Source of the DNA: Lactarius indigo
Taxonomy: Eukaryota; Basidiomycota; Agaricomycetes; Russulales; Russulaceae
DNA length: 64,000 bases
NCBI GenBank assembly: GCA_025766275.1
Contig: JAFKAC010000032.1
Location: 310,001-374,000, forward strand
Reading direction: 5' to 3'
The translations under genes were made by a program, and so were the position numbers. A model generated the notes under the pieces. The model was given only the letters and a program-made list of their open reading frames with translations, was not told the DNA's origin and made no database searches. Below are positions 45,838 to 58,275 of the stretch, piece after piece; the stretch's first letter is position 1, and the number at the start of each line of letters is the position of its first letter.

Positions 45838-47857
45838 CTAGGTTAATTTTAGTGGCGTCTACAAGTTGGAAGATGTATAACGCGTGTTCAGATACCGAGG
45901 ATAGATACCCTAGAAATACAACACTCACCTCCTCCCGAGCACGGGCAATTGCCCGCTCCAGTTGCACGCAATAATCCTCCCCATTCGTAGCATGTTTCTC
46001 TAGGCAGAACGTGCATTTTCCTGAATACCTATAAGCTGCATGTTCCAGCATCGCCCTCAGGTATTTCGAACGAATGATCGAGGGTTTGACAAGTGGGCGT
46101 GTAAAATCTTGCTTCAGCTCTTCGATTTGCTGCGAAAAAAAGTCATGCACCCACGTCGGGAGTGCGGGTGCGTCCTTGGTCAACGACTGGGTCTTGTTTC
46201 CACGACAATCAATCCAGATTCTCGAAGGGCCGTTGAGAGTATCGAGGAAAGATTCGAAGCACAAGACTAGTTGATCTCTGCAACCTTTCCGGAAGTTAGA
46301 GAGATCGTGAAGTGCCCATCCTTCGAACAGTCGCAAATCGTCTCCTAGATGTTCGAACGTCATCGGATAATCTAAAGTGAGAGAGGCGGCCGTGTCCATT
46401 TCTGGGATGAGCCCACTGCTGCTCGCGATAGCGTACGCGCGGAAAGCCTGAGCGCCATCCAGTACGGGCGGCTGTCTGCGTGCAAGTTCATCGCGGATGG
46501 AAGATTGGACAGCCTTCATGTCGTATTTCTGGGCCGCGGCAAGCAAGGCCAGGACTCTGTCATATGACGCAGGAATTTCGGAAGGGATAGGGTACAAGAT
46601 CGTAATGAGGGACCGTACGAGCTCTGCGTCCTCCGATATTTCCACCATAGCAAGCCCGCCAACTGTTTCACTGTTCGGAGACTGAGGTAGAGAAAACATA
46701 TCCCTGAATACTGGCGACGAAGAGGCCAGTATCGCTTTGTGGACAAGAAAATCGGCACAGTCAGATGACCGTACAACGATATCTGCTTCACTTATGTCCA
46801 AGCATTCAGGAAGGGGAAAGGAAACGGCAGGTAGGCCTACATGATTCTGAGGATTCGAGTTTGTCCCTAGGACTGACAGCCCTGATTCGGCCTGTGGAAG
46901 CGTTTGAATATATTTGAGGTGTAATGTCATATGGTGCCTGCTCACATTTTCCATACTGCGATGAACGACGACAGTCAAGGTTGTCCAAAAGGTGCGCATC
47001 GTTTCGGCTGGGATGTGTACACAAAGGGGGCACCCGGCCACAGTTCCCCCGGAGTCTTTACTAACTGTTCCCGTAGTATGACGCATCAGCGCCATCTGGA
47101 ACTCAATAGGATCGAAGAACGAAGGATTTTCTGATATCGACATGATGTATGAGCGAGTCCAGCTTGGGGGATGAGGAGCATATTGATGACATCGGAAACC
47201 ATTCAGCACGGCGCCGGCGTCGCACGAGGGGGTGTCAAACTTGAGCTGGGCCCGGACTCTTTGGTGATACTTCCAAAGTTCGTGAAGATAAGCGCCTGGC
47301 ATGACGTCTTCGAACTTTTCAATTGTCAAAGTGAACTTTAATGTGAGTCGCGCAGCCTGGATTGCCTCATGACGCAGTCCGTACTTCTGCGCAAGAGAGT
47401 AAGCCAGGAAAGCGTTCTCTCGGTGAATGAAAGGTGGGTCTTGCTGAGAGAGAGAGCCACGGATGTGATCTATCACGGAGCTCATATCGTATTTCTGAGC
47501 GACTGATAGAAGTTCCATCTTTTGGTCGAGGGATGATGGGAGAACGGAAGGTACGGGGAAGATGAAAGTGAGCAGACAGGAAAGGATTGCGCTGCTATCA
47601 GACAGCTGGACTTCGGGAAGCCGTGTTCTGGCACTGGCAGACTTCTTCGCAGCGCCAGACTTGGAGGTGTTGGAAGCGGCTTGTATCAGTTTGCCGAGAA
47701 CGGTGGAACTCCTGATGATATAAAGCTTGAGCACCCGAAATGTCTGGGAGTCACTGGAGCGAAGGACGATGTCTGCATCAGGGTCGTCGAAGAGTATGTG
47801 GGGGGATTCATCGGGATCAGGCCGAGGGTAGGATGTGTCTGGAGGAACAGTAGCCAT
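45838..47857 (-). CDS. Double-BTB/POZ domain protein, array gene 1 (type 1)
   Basis: Exons 47857-46946, 46891-45929 and 45858-45838 give 631 residues. The half-separating intron 46892-46945 is 54 bp without a stop, and the last intron 45859-45928 (70 bp, GTGAGT/TGTAG) is also open, so unspliced RNA reads as one 714-codon frame to 45713. BTB-A has ADIVLRSSDSQTFRVLKLYI; Cys-x2-Cys lies 29 residues before the first junction. BTB-B has ADIVVRSSDCADFLVHKAIL and SSPVFRDMFSLPQSP. The second His/Cys motif (CTFCLEKH) is 29 residues before the second junction. The loop after IWIDC is short and lacks the extra intron of its type-2 neighbours. Confidence 0.87.
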
Positions 47858-48463
47858 GGAAAAGACAAGGGCCTACTAGTAGTAGGCTCTCGATGCCTGT
47901 GAGAGTCGATACTCCTCGGGGCCACTCTTCTTAGGCTGAGGCGCTGGTGCAAGTACCGATGGTTCGAATGAATTCCTTTAAAACGACACAATGGTACCCA
48001 AGATGGTACCTGTTCAAGTCAGAGGGGCACCCACTGTACTAGACCAGAATCAGGACATGCGTCACATGGTTCGAATACTGATATCCCTCGATAATTAGAC
48101 TTGGTAAAACACGTGGAAGCGACTCACAAGTGTGCCGCGCGTGCGTGTTGGTGTCTGCCAGTACTTCAAATTGTGGGGCCCCATCACAAAATGGCCCCGC
48201 GCAAATGACATTTGCCTCGACTCTCGAGATAACAGTCATTCCTAGCAGACTAAACTGTACAGAACACACACGCATACTTGAGTGAAGCTAGGAGCAATCC
48301 TTCAACTTCACGACAATTCAACACTCTCATCAGATAGAGTCACCCTCGGCCGAAATCCCCGAAACAGTTGATACACTACCAGGATATAATTGGGTTCACT
48401 TCCGAGCAGGGAAGACTGGCGTCTTGAGAAGATGCAGCGGGTAGTCAGACTCTAAGGATACCC
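47858..48463. repeat. Array spacer, repeated
   Basis: No gene is supported. The blocks 'gttggtgtctgccagtac' (48147) and 'acagaacacacacg' (48258) recur in the spacers near 53067, 53137, 55556, 55738 and 58170, so the spacer is part of the duplicated unit. Confidence 0.55.
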
Positions 48464-50463
48464 TCAAAACGTAAACGTTGTACATGCCTTCTTGCGGGCC
48501 TGGGCCAGCGCTTTCTCTAGCTGCGTGCAATAGAACTCCCCTTTCGTAACATGTACCTCCAAACAAAAGGTGCAGCGATCCTGAGCGGCATGCTTCTGGA
48601 GAGCTTCCAGGTATTTCTCACGAATGCTTGACGGCTTGATGAGTGGACGTGTGAACGCCTGCTTCAACTCTTCGACCTGTGGAGTAATAATGTTGTGCAC
48701 CCATGTGGGAAGTGTGGGACCGGCGTTTTTGGGCCGAGCGCTTGTCATGCCAAAGCCTGGTGTGGCAAAGAGAGAAACAGGGGTAGCTGGAACAGGCGAT
48801 ACCTTTGGGGGACAATCAACCCATATTTTCGAAGGGCCACTATCAATATCGAGAAATGATTCGAGGCACGAGATGAGATTGTCTCTGCAGCTTTTCCGAA
48901 AGCGGGAGAGGTCGCGTAGTGCCCGTCCTTCGAACAGTCGCAACTCGTCTCCGAGATGTTCAAATGTCATGGGTTGATCCAGAGTCAGACGCGCAGCCAT
49001 GTCCATCTCCGATTTGAGCCCACTGTTGCTCGCGATTGCATACACACGAAAGGCCTGAGCAGGTGATGGCCTGCGTGCAAGCTCGGCGCGGATAAAGGAC
49101 TGGACAGCATCCATATCGTACTTCTGTGCAGCGGCGAGCAGAGCAAGGACTCTGTCATACGACGCAGGTAGGTCGGAAGGGATGTGATATAGTATTGTAA
49201 TGAGAGACCGTACTAGCTCCGCATCTTCCGATATATCCACCACAGGAAGCCCGTCGATCATTTCACGGTTTTCACGACTTGGAGGCTGAGGAATAGAAAG
49301 CACATTCCTAAAGACCGAGGAGGAGGAGGCCAGTACCGATTTGTGGGAACGGAACATAGTAAGGTCGGGGGTCCGTACTATGATGTCCGCCTCACTTAGG
49401 TACAAGCATTCGGGTAGAGGCAAGGAGACAGCGAGTGGACCCATATGGCTCCGCGGGTTCGTTTCCCCTGTCGTTTTAGTCCCTATGATCGACAACTCTG
49501 ATTCGGCCTGCGGACGTGTCGGAATATTCTTAGTGTGTGATTCACGCATACAACGCTCACCTTTTCCATGCAGCGATGGACGGTGGCAGCTAGGGAAGCC
49601 CAAAAAGCGCGCATCCTCTCGGCAGGTATAAGGATACAGGATGAACACCGCATCGTGCCGCTGCCTGCGGTATGCCGCGCCAGGGCCATTTGAAATTCAA
49701 TAGGATCGAAGTGGGAAGGATTTTCTTTTATGGACCAGATGTATAATTCGATCCAGTATGGGATATTGGTGCCATTGATGTGTTGAGAACAGTTGAAGCC
49801 CTTCAACGCCGCACCGGCAAAGGACGAGAGGAGGTTCAACTTGAGCTGAGCCTGGACTCTCTGGTGATATTTCCAAAGTTCGTGAAGATAAGCGCCTGGC
49901 ATCATGGCGAGCTTGTCTCCGAGAGTCTCGATCGTCAGAACGAACTTCAACGTAAGTCGCGCCGCTTGGGTTGCTTCCTTGTAAAGTCCGTACCTCTGTG
50001 CGAGCGAGTAAGCGAGGAGGGCGTTGTCTGGAGTGATGAAAGGGGGGTCTTGCAGAGCGAGAGAACCCCTGATGTAAGATAGCACGGAACTCATCTCGTA
50101 TTTTTGAGCAACCGACAGGAGCTCCATAGTTTCTTCGAGAGTCGATGGGAGAACATGATTTACGGGGAAAATGAAAGTGAGCAGGCTGGAGAGGATCGCA
50201 CTGCTCACAGGAAGGTGTACTTCGGGGAGCTGTGTTCGATTCGGAGTACTATCTGAATCAGCAATGGCAGAGGTGTCGGATTGCGCTTGTATCAGCTCTC
50301 CGAGCACGGAAGAACTGTTGATAATATAAAGCTTGAGGACCCGAAACGTCTGGGAATCGCGGGAGCGGAGAACGATATCTGCGCCAGGGTAGTCGAAGAG
50401 TACTTCAAAGGGTTCAACAAGACTATCTGGCGGAGGGGGAGGGTCTGGAGTGATGGTAGCCAT
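48464..50463 (-). CDS. Double-BTB/POZ domain protein, array gene 2 (type 2)
   Basis: Exons 50463-49561 and 49507-48464 give 648 residues. The start is the ATG shared with other array genes (MATIT/MATV); the frame stays open upstream but without ATG. BTB-A has ADIVLRSRDSQTFRVLKLYI. Cys-Ser-Ser-Cys lies 29 residues before intron 49508-49560. BTB-B has ADIIVRTPDLTMFRSHKSVL and VFRNVLSIPQPPS. After IWVDCP a 40-residue Pro/Thr/Ala-rich loop occupies the place where the three later type-2 genes have an intron. Here the donor has become GTATCG and no phase-0 acceptor is visible. The second His/Cys motif is CTFCLEVH, 29 residues before a degenerate GCATGT site, after which the frame stops within nine codons. 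Confidence 0.85.
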
Positions 50464-50815
50464 GAAAGAAGGGTCAAGGGCACTTTCGAAGTGGGCTATG
50501 ATCGATGCATTATCTATTGGGCCATTATAGTAACGGATTAACACGGACGTCCGAGTCTGACGCGGGTTGGTCCTAACCTAACGAGCGCCGGCCAGGATAC
50601 AGTGTATGGACTCAGACGAGTATAGTTCTCACGCCTTCGCTGGCCCCGTGCACCTTCACCCCGTCGCTATACATGCTACATGCTTCACACATATAAGAGG
50701 GCACCACGTAAACTACGTCACTGGTAGACTTTCAAGTCCGGGTTTATGACTATTCCATTAACAATCATAATCCTCGTAACCGGCTCCCAGAACCCGTAAT
50801 GGACCGTTGCATTGC
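50464..50815. other. Array spacer
   Basis: Nothing coding was recognised; the last exon of the next gene may reach 50816. Confidence 0.5.
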
Positions 50816-52857
50816 CTAAGTCGAAGCGAACGATGTCTGCAAGTTGTGAAAAGTAAAAGTAAGCACAGCACGTATCCAGACACCAGGGCTATTCTTGACA
50901 TGGAATACTTGCCTTCTCCCGAGCGCGCGCTATTGCCTGCTCCAGTTGCGTGCAATAGTCATCCCCTTTCATAACGTGTCTCTCTAAGCAGAAGGTGCAT
51001 TGCCCCGAATATCCCGAAGCTTCCTGTGCATGCTTTCGCAGAGCCTCCAGGTATTTTTCACGAACGGTTGATGGGTTGATGAATGGGCGTGTGAAATCTT
51101 GCTTCAGCTCTTGGATCTGTGGTATAAAACAGTCGTGCAACCACGCGGGGAGTGATGGCGCATTCTTAGTCAACGGCTGGGCCTTGCTTTTTGGACAGCC
51201 AGTCCAGATTTTTGAAGGACCATTACGGGTACCAAAGAACGATTCGATGCACGAGACTAGTTCATCTCGGCAACCTTTCCGGAAGTTGGAAAGCTCGTGC
51301 AGTGCATGTCCTGTAAACAATTGCAAATCGTCTCCGAGATGTTCAAACGTCATCGGGTAATCCAAAGTAAGAAAGGCGGCTGTGTTCATTTCTGGGATGA
51401 GGCTACGGCTTCTCGCGATAGCATACGCGCGGAAAGCCTGCGCCCCGGCCAGTACGGGGGGTTGTCTGCGTGCAACTTCATCGCGGATAAAGGACTGGAC
51501 AATGTCCATATCATATTTCTGTGCGGCTGAAAGCAAAGCCAAAGTTCTGTCATATGACGCAGGAATTTCGGAAGGGATCGGGTACAGGATTGTGATGAGG
51601 GATCGTATGAGCTCCGCGTCCTCTGTTAAATCCACCACGGGAAGTTCGTCAACTTTTCCATTGTTCGGGGGCTGAGGGAGAGAAAACATGTCCCTGAATA
51701 CTGGAGATGAAGAAGCCAGTATCGCTTTATGAACAGGGAAATTGACACGGTCAGAAGACCGTACTACGACGTCTGTCCCACTGAGATCCAGGCATTTGGG
51801 AAGAGGACGAGAAACTGTGGATAAGCCCGTTCGGCTCCGAGACCTTGTTTCCGTCGCTGAAATAGACAGGTCTGACTCGGCCTACGGAAGCGTCTGAGTG
51901 CATTTTGAGTGTATACATATATACGACGCTCACTTTTTCCATGCTGCGATGAACGACGGCAGTCAGGGTTGTCCAAAAGGTGCGCATAGTCTCGACCGGT
52001 ATCTGGGTGCAGAAGGAGCACCCGGCCACGGATTTCCCGGCGACGTTACTAACCGTGCCCGTAGTATGGCGCATCAGCGCAATCTGGAACTCAACAGGAT
52101 CGAATAAAGAAGGATTTTCTGATATCGACGCAATGTATGAGTGGACCCAGTGTGGGGAACCGGTGGTATATTGAGAAGTACAGTCGAAGGCATCAAGCAT
52201 GGTACCAGCGTCAGACGAGGGGAGGTCCAACTTGAGCTGGGCCTGGACTCTTTGGTGGTATTTCTGAAGTTCGTGGAGATGAGCACCTGGGGTGACGTCT
52301 TCTAACATTTCATTCGTCAAAGTGGATTTTAATGTGAGTCGCGCGGCCTGGGTTGCTTCGCGACGCAGTCCGTACTTCTGCGCGAGGGAGTAAGCTAGGA
52401 ATGCGTTCTCTTTGTGAAGGAAAGGTGGGTCTTGCTGAGAGAGTGAGCCGCGGATACGGTCTATCACGGAGTCCATCTCGTACTTCTGTGCCACTGATAG
52501 AAGTTCCATCTTTTCGTCGAGGGATGGTGGAAGAACGGAAGGTACGGTGAAGATGAAAGTGAGTAGGCAGGAAAGGATTGTGCCGCTATAATACAGCTGG
52601 ACCTCGGGAAGCCGTGCTCCTGCACTGGCGGAGTCCGCACTGGCAGCGCTAGAGGTTTTGGAAGCGGCCTGTATCAGCTCTCCGAGAACGGTAGAACTCC
52701 GGACGATATAAAGCTTGGGTACCCGAAATATCTGGGAATCACCGGAGCGGAGAATGACATCCGCTTCGGGATCGTTGAAGAGTACGTGGTCCGTGGGGGA
52801 TTCATAGGTCCCAGTATCATTCTGCGGGTAGGACGTGTCTGGAGAGTGATCGGCCAT
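50816..52857 (-). CDS. Double-BTB/POZ domain protein, array gene 3 (type 1)
   Basis: Exons 52857-51934 and 51881-50913. Then either a GC-AG intron 50837-50912 (GCAAGT/TTGCAG) and a six-codon last exon to 50816 (637 residues), or read-through to a stop at 50889 (638 residues). The GC donor lies exactly 29 residues after the first Cys of CTFCLERH, the place of a GT donor in sister genes. Intron 51882-51933 divides the halves. BTB-A has ADVILRSGDSQIFRVPKLYI; BTB-B has TDVVVRSSDRVNFPVHKAIL and SSPVFRDMFSLPQPP. ATG 52857 matches the sister starts. Upstream ATGs at 52896 and 53061 are also in frame but the added residues are not conserved. Confidence 0.85.
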
Positions 52858-53250
52858 GGGAGAGTCTAGGGATTCTAGGGATCCTTCAATGTCCATAAGA
52901 GTCGATTCAGCACTGGTGCAAATACCGGCCCGGGCAGTTCGGATCGATAATCTCAGCGGGGCACGTGATGCGCGATGCGTGATGGTGGAAACGATCTTGG
53001 AAAGCGACCCTGAAGCGCAGCGCCCACCGTGTAGGCTCTCGACCATCCCGGCACCGCCCACCGTGCGTGTTGATGTCCACCCGAGTCTCTGGTCCCTTCG
53101 CCGTCACCAGATGACACTGCGCAAATAACATTTTTACAGAATACACACATATTCAAGCACATACTAGTACACAGTTAAAACTAGGCCACATAACCCTTTG
53201 AGATCACGACAATTACACCTTCATCAAAAAAGAATCCCCCTGGACTGAAA
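52858..53250. repeat. Array spacer, repeated
   Basis: It carries the 'gttgatgtccaccc' block (53067) and 'acagaatacacaca' (53137), shared with the other spacers. No gene. Confidence 0.5.
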
Positions 53251-55327
53251 TCATCGAAAAAGCCGTGTCTAAGAAGAAACGACTGGCATCTTGAGAAAAG
53301 CGTAGCTGGTGATCAGACTCTAGCATACTCTCGAAGCGCAAGCGCTGAACTTGCCTTCTCTCGAGCCTGGGTCAGCGCCTTCTCCAGCTGCGTGCAATAC
53401 GACTCCCCTTTCAAAGCGTGGACCCCTAAGCAAAATGTGCAGAGATCCGGAGCGGCATGCTTCCGGAGGGCCTCCAAGTATTTCTCGCGAATGCTCGAGG
53501 GTTTGATGAGTGGACTTGTAAATGCTTGCTTCAGCTCTTCGATAAGTGGGCTAAAAAGGTTGTGCACCCATGTGGGCAATGTGGGCGGGGAAGTTTTGGG
53601 CGAGGGATTTTTGGGCTGCATTCCGTGAGTGAACCTTGAGCGAGCGCGACAAAGAGAAAAGCACTTGATCAGCAGAGGACTCACCCGTTTGGGACAGTCG
53701 ACCCATATTTTCGAAGGGCCACCGTTAATGCTGAGAAATGATTCGATGCACGAGACGAGGTTGTCTCGGCAGCCTTTGCGAAAGCTGGCTAGTTCACGTA
53801 GCGCCCGTCCTTCGAACAATCGCAACTCGTCTCCAAGATATTCAAACGTCATGGGTCTATCCAGAGTGAGGCGCGCCGCCATTTCCATTTCTGGTCTGAG
53901 CCCGCTGTTGCTCGCGATAGCATACGCACCAAAGGCCAGGACACCGTCCAGAGTAGGTGGCGGTCTGCGTGCGATCTCGGCGCGAATAGAGGACTGGACG
54001 GCAGCCATATCGTATTTCTGTGCAGCAGCGAGCAGAGCCAGGATCCTGTCGTACGATGCAGGTAATTCTGAAGGGATGGGATACAACATTGTAATCAAGG
54101 ATCGTACTAGCCCCGCATCTTCCGATATATCTACCACAGGAAGTCCGTCGACCATTTCGTTGTTTGGAGGCCAAGGGAGAGTAAACATATCCCTGAAGAC
54201 CCAGGACGAGGAGGCCAGAACGGACTTGTGGGCAAGGAACCTAGTAAGGTCTGAGGTCCGTACTACGACGTCTGCCTCACTCAAGTCCAAGCATCCGAGA
54301 GGTTGAAAAGGGGCGGCAGATGTACCAATATTTCCCCGCGGGCTCGTTTCAGTCCCTAAGATAGACAACCTTGATTCGGCCTGCGGGAGTTTCAGAATGT
54401 TATTAGCGTGTATCTCGCATATACAATGCTCACCTTTTCCATACAGCGATGAACGGTGGCAGTCAGGGTCGTCCAAAAGGTGCGCATATTCTCGATAGGA
54501 ATAAGTATACATGATGAACACCGCGTCGTGCCGCTACCTGCGGTATGCCGCGCCAGGGCCATTTGAAACTCAATAGAATCAAAGCGAGAGGGATAGTCTA
54601 TTATGGACCATATGTATAGCTCGACCCAGTATTGGTTACCGTTCTTAGAACTTTGAGAACAGTTGAAACCCTTCAGCGCCGCAACTACACCAGACGAGGG
54701 GAGGTCCGATCTGAGCTGGACCTGGACTCTTTGGTGATATTTCCAAAGTTCGTAAAGATAAGCGCCTGGCATTATGGCAAGCTTGTCTTCGAGAGTCCCG
54801 ATCGTCAAACTGGACTTTAACGTGAGTCGTGCCGCCTGGGTCGCCTCTTCCCGAAGTCGGTATCTCTGTGCGAGTGAGTACGCGAGGAAAGAGTTCTCTG
54901 GACTGATGAAAAGCGGGTGCTGTCGAGAGAGAAAACCCCGGATGTGGGTTAGAACGGTGCTCATCTCGTATTTTTGAGCAACCGATAGAAGTTCCATCCT
55001 TTCCTCGAGAGTTGATGGGAGAATGGGATATACGGGGAAAATGAAAGTGAGCAAGCTAGAGAGGATCTCGCTTCTTTCAGATAGCTGCACTTCAGGAAGT
55101 CGTGTTTGAACACTCGCAGAATCAATGGCGTCAGAGATGTCGGAAGCAGCTTGTATCAGCTCTCCGAGCACGTTGGAACTATTGGTAATATAAAGCTTGG
55201 GCACCCGAAACATCTGGAAATCATGGGAACGGAGAACGATATCTGCGTCAGGGTAGTCGAGGAGTATATTAGGAGATCCAACAGGACCAGCAGGAGGAGA
55301 GGAGGAGTCATGGATGACGGCCGCCAT
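53251..55327 (-). CDS. Double-BTB/POZ domain protein, array gene 4 (type 2)
   Basis: Exons 55327-54434, 54380-53685 and 53615-53355, then a GC-AG intron 53269-53354 and a five-codon exon to 53251 (622 residues), or read-through to 53313 (630 residues). Intron 53616-53684 (GTGAGT/TGCAG) is 69 bp, a multiple of three and stop-free, so it may be retained as a 23-residue insert. Its equivalents in the next two genes are 68 and 71 bp and must be spliced. BTB-A has ADIVLRSHDFQMFRVPKLYI; BTB-B has ADVVVRTSDLTRFLAHKSVL and VFRDMFTLPWPPN. CTFCLGVH lies 29 residues before the GC donor. In-frame ATGs at 55396 and 55381 could lengthen the N-terminus. Confidence 0.85.
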
Positions 55328-55920
55328 GAAAGAACAAGGGTCGAGGGCACTTTCGAAGGCTGTTGGACCATGAACGTGCATGAACCCCTGACGCATTTTC
55401 TAGGTGTCACGCCGGTAACGAGCGCCGGACACCAGTACAGTTCCCACGCCCAGGCTTTTCACTTGCACAGTGTCTGAGTGGCTGATATCGCTTCATGGTT
55501 TGGTACAGAACATGACACGGCGGCAAAGCAATCGCAAGAGCCGCACACTGTAGGTGTTGATGTCCACCAGTACTTGTGCTGCAATCCTCCCGGCCCCGTC
55601 GCGGTGAAAATGACGTCTTCCAGAGGTCGTAATTCTAGCGGCGCGCCAGCTTTTAGAACGCTCTGCTGAAATTCCAAGAGGTAACAAGAGGGTTCAACGT
55701 TCAACAGCCGTCCCCAGCAAACTACTGTAGACTGTACAGGACACACATGATCAACAGAGAAACTTAGGACTAATCACAACGACGACAATTCCACCTCTCA
55801 TCAAAACGGGTCCTGCTCAACTAAAATTCTCGAAATCGTTCATAGAGCATATCTTGATCGTATCTATGTCTAAGCGGAAACGGTGGGCGTCTTAAGAAAG
55901 ACGTGGTGGGCCGTCAGACT
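55328..55920. repeat. Array spacer, repeated
   Basis: It contains 'gttgatgtccaccagtac' (55557), 'ggacacacatgatcaacagagaaac' (55739) and 'aggactaatcacaac' (55767), nearly the same as in the 57923-58356 spacer. No gene. Confidence 0.55.
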
Positions 55921-57922
55921 CTAAAGATATCCTCGAAACGCAAACGGTGCACTTGCCTTCTCCCAGGTCCATTCCCAGGCCCCACCCAGCGCTGTCTCTA
56001 GCCGCGTGCAATACCAGTCCCCTCTCATAGCGTGCACCCCTAGGCAAAAGGTGCAGAAATCCGGCGCGGCATGCTTCCGGAGAGCTTCTAGGTATTTTCC
56101 ACGAATGCTCGAAGATTTGATGAGTGGACGTGTAAACGGTTGCTTCAGCTCTTCGATCAGTGGGCTAAAAAGGTTCTGCACCCACGTAGGCAATGTGGGT
56201 GGGGACGTTTTCGACTGGTCGTTTCCGAAGGGATCTTTGAGCGAGAAAGACAAAGAAAGGCACTGGCTAGCAGATAACTCACGTTTTTGGGACAGTCGAC
56301 CCATATTTTCGAGGGGCCACTGTCAACATTGAGAAATAATTCGATGCACGAGACAAGATTGTCTCGGCAGCCTTTGCGAAGGCGGGAGAGCTCGCGTAGC
56401 GCCCATCCTTCGCACAATTCCAACGCGTCTCCGAGATGTTCAAATGTCATCGGTTGGTTGAGAGTGAGGCGTGCCGTCATTTCCATTTCCGGGATGAGGT
56501 CGCTGCTGCTCGCGATGGCATACGCACGAAAGGCCAGCGGCCCTTCCAGCGTGGGTGATGGCCTGCGTGCGACCTCGGTGCGTATGGAAGACTGAACGGC
56601 GTCCATTTCGTATTTCTGTGCGGCGGAGAGCAAAGCCAGTATTCTCTCGTATGATGCAGGTAATTCTGAAGGGACGGGATACAGAATTGTAATGAGAGAC
56701 CGCACTAGCTCCGCGTCTTCCGATATGTCTACCACAGGAAGTCCGTCGACCATTTCGTTGTTTGGAGGCCAGGGTAGGGTAAACATATCCCTGAAGACTC
56801 GGGACGAAGATGCCAGAACGGACTTGTGGGCAGGGAAGCTACAAAGGTCCGAGGTACGTACTATGACGTCCGCCTCGCTCAAGTCCAAGCAATCCGGTAG
56901 AGGCAAGGAGGCAACGGATGAAGTCGGACTCGTTTCAGTTCCCATTATTGATAGCTCTGATTCGGCCTGCGGAAGTGTCAAAATATTATCAGTGTGTACT
57001 TCGCGTACACAATGCTCACCTCGTCCATACAGCGCTGAACGGCGGCAGTCAGGGTCGTCCAAAAGGTGCGCATATTATCGACAGGTATAAGGATACAGGA
57101 TGAACACCGCGTCGTGCCGCTACCTGCTGTATGCCGTGCCAGAGCCATCTGAAACTCAATAGAGTCGAATCGAGGAGGGTGTTCTATGATGGACCGGATG
57201 TATAACTCGATCCAGTACGGGTTACCGTTCTCAGCATATTGAGAACAGTTGAACCCCTGCAGCGCCGAACATACACCAAACGAAGGAAGGTCCGATCCGA
57301 GCTGCGTCTGGACTTTTTGGTGATATTTCCAAAGTTGATAAAGATCAGCGCCGTGCATAATGCCGAGCTTGTCTTCGAGAGTCTCGATCGTCAAACTGGA
57401 CATCAACGTGAGTCGTGCCGCCTGGATAACCTCTTCCTGAAGTTCGTATCTCTGTGCGATTGAGTAAGCGAGGAGAGCGTTTTCTGGATTGATGAAAAGT
57501 GGGTGTTGTCGAGAAAGGGAACCCCGAATATGAGTTAGCACGGTGCTCATCTCGTATTTTTGAGCAACCGACAGGAGCTCCATCCTTTCCTCGAGAGTTG
57601 ATGGGAGAACGGGATTTACGGGGAAAATGAAAGTGACCAAGCTAGAGAGGATCGCGCTGCTCTCGGGAAGCTGTACTTCGGGGGGCCGTGTTTGAGTGCT
57701 CTCTGAATCAGCAGTGTCAGAGGTGGCATCGATTTGCGCCTGTATCAGCTCTCTGAGCACGTTAGAACTCTTGAAAATATAGAGCTTGAGGACCCGAAAC
57801 GTCTGGGAGTCGCAGGCGCGGAGAACGACATCTGCGTCAGGGTAGTCGAAGAGCATGTCAGAGGATTCGACAAGATCAGTTGGCAGAGTGGGAGATGGGG
57901 GTTCTGAGGTGACGGTAGCCAT
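55921..57922 (-). CDS. Double-BTB/POZ domain protein, array gene 5 (type 2)
   Basis: Exons 57922-57020, 56966-56283 and 56214-55921 give 626 residues. The 68-bp intron 56215-56282 (GTGAGT/GACCAG) must be removed to keep frame. BTB-A has ADVVLRACDSQTFRVLKLYI; BTB-B has ADVIVRTSDLCSFPAHKSVL and VFRDMFTLPWPPN. The second motif is CTFCLGVH, but 33 rather than 29 residues precede the GCAAGT site. The extra four (WEWT) come from a 12-base tandem duplication near 55966-55990. Using the GC-AG intron 55870-55956 would end the protein after one more residue. Half-separating intron is 56967-57019. Confidence 0.85.
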
Positions 57923-58275
57923 GAAAGGTCAAGATCAAGGGCGCTTTCCAGTTGGGCCATGAACCTGAAGGTGTCTACTTAATTATAACCAAACGTAACG
58001 ACTCGTAACGAGCGCTACTGTTGTACCGTGCCGGTAACTCTCCGGTTATAAATATGGATTTTTTGATCGGTTCTGACCAAGGTTCTCACGCCTTCACTAC
58101 CTCGTCGTAGGCCACACTTTCACACAGCCTTCACAGCGTTCAACAGCCGTCCCCATTATTGTAGACTTTACAGAACACACACGATGCACAGAGAAAATTA
58201 GGACTAATCACAACAACGACAATTCCACCGCTCTCGTCGAAACAGGTCCCCCTCAACTAAAATTCTCGGAATTGT
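57923..58275. repeat. Array spacer, repeated
   Basis: The block 'acagaacacacacgatgcacagagaaaattaggactaatcac' (58171) repeats that at 55738. No gene. Confidence 0.55.

Noticed and set aside
51751..53061. 436-codon frame as a separate protein with a long N-terminus and a different C-terminus
   Set aside because: The C-terminal part is read-through of the half-separating intron; the BTB-B half continues in another frame after splicing, as in all sisters.
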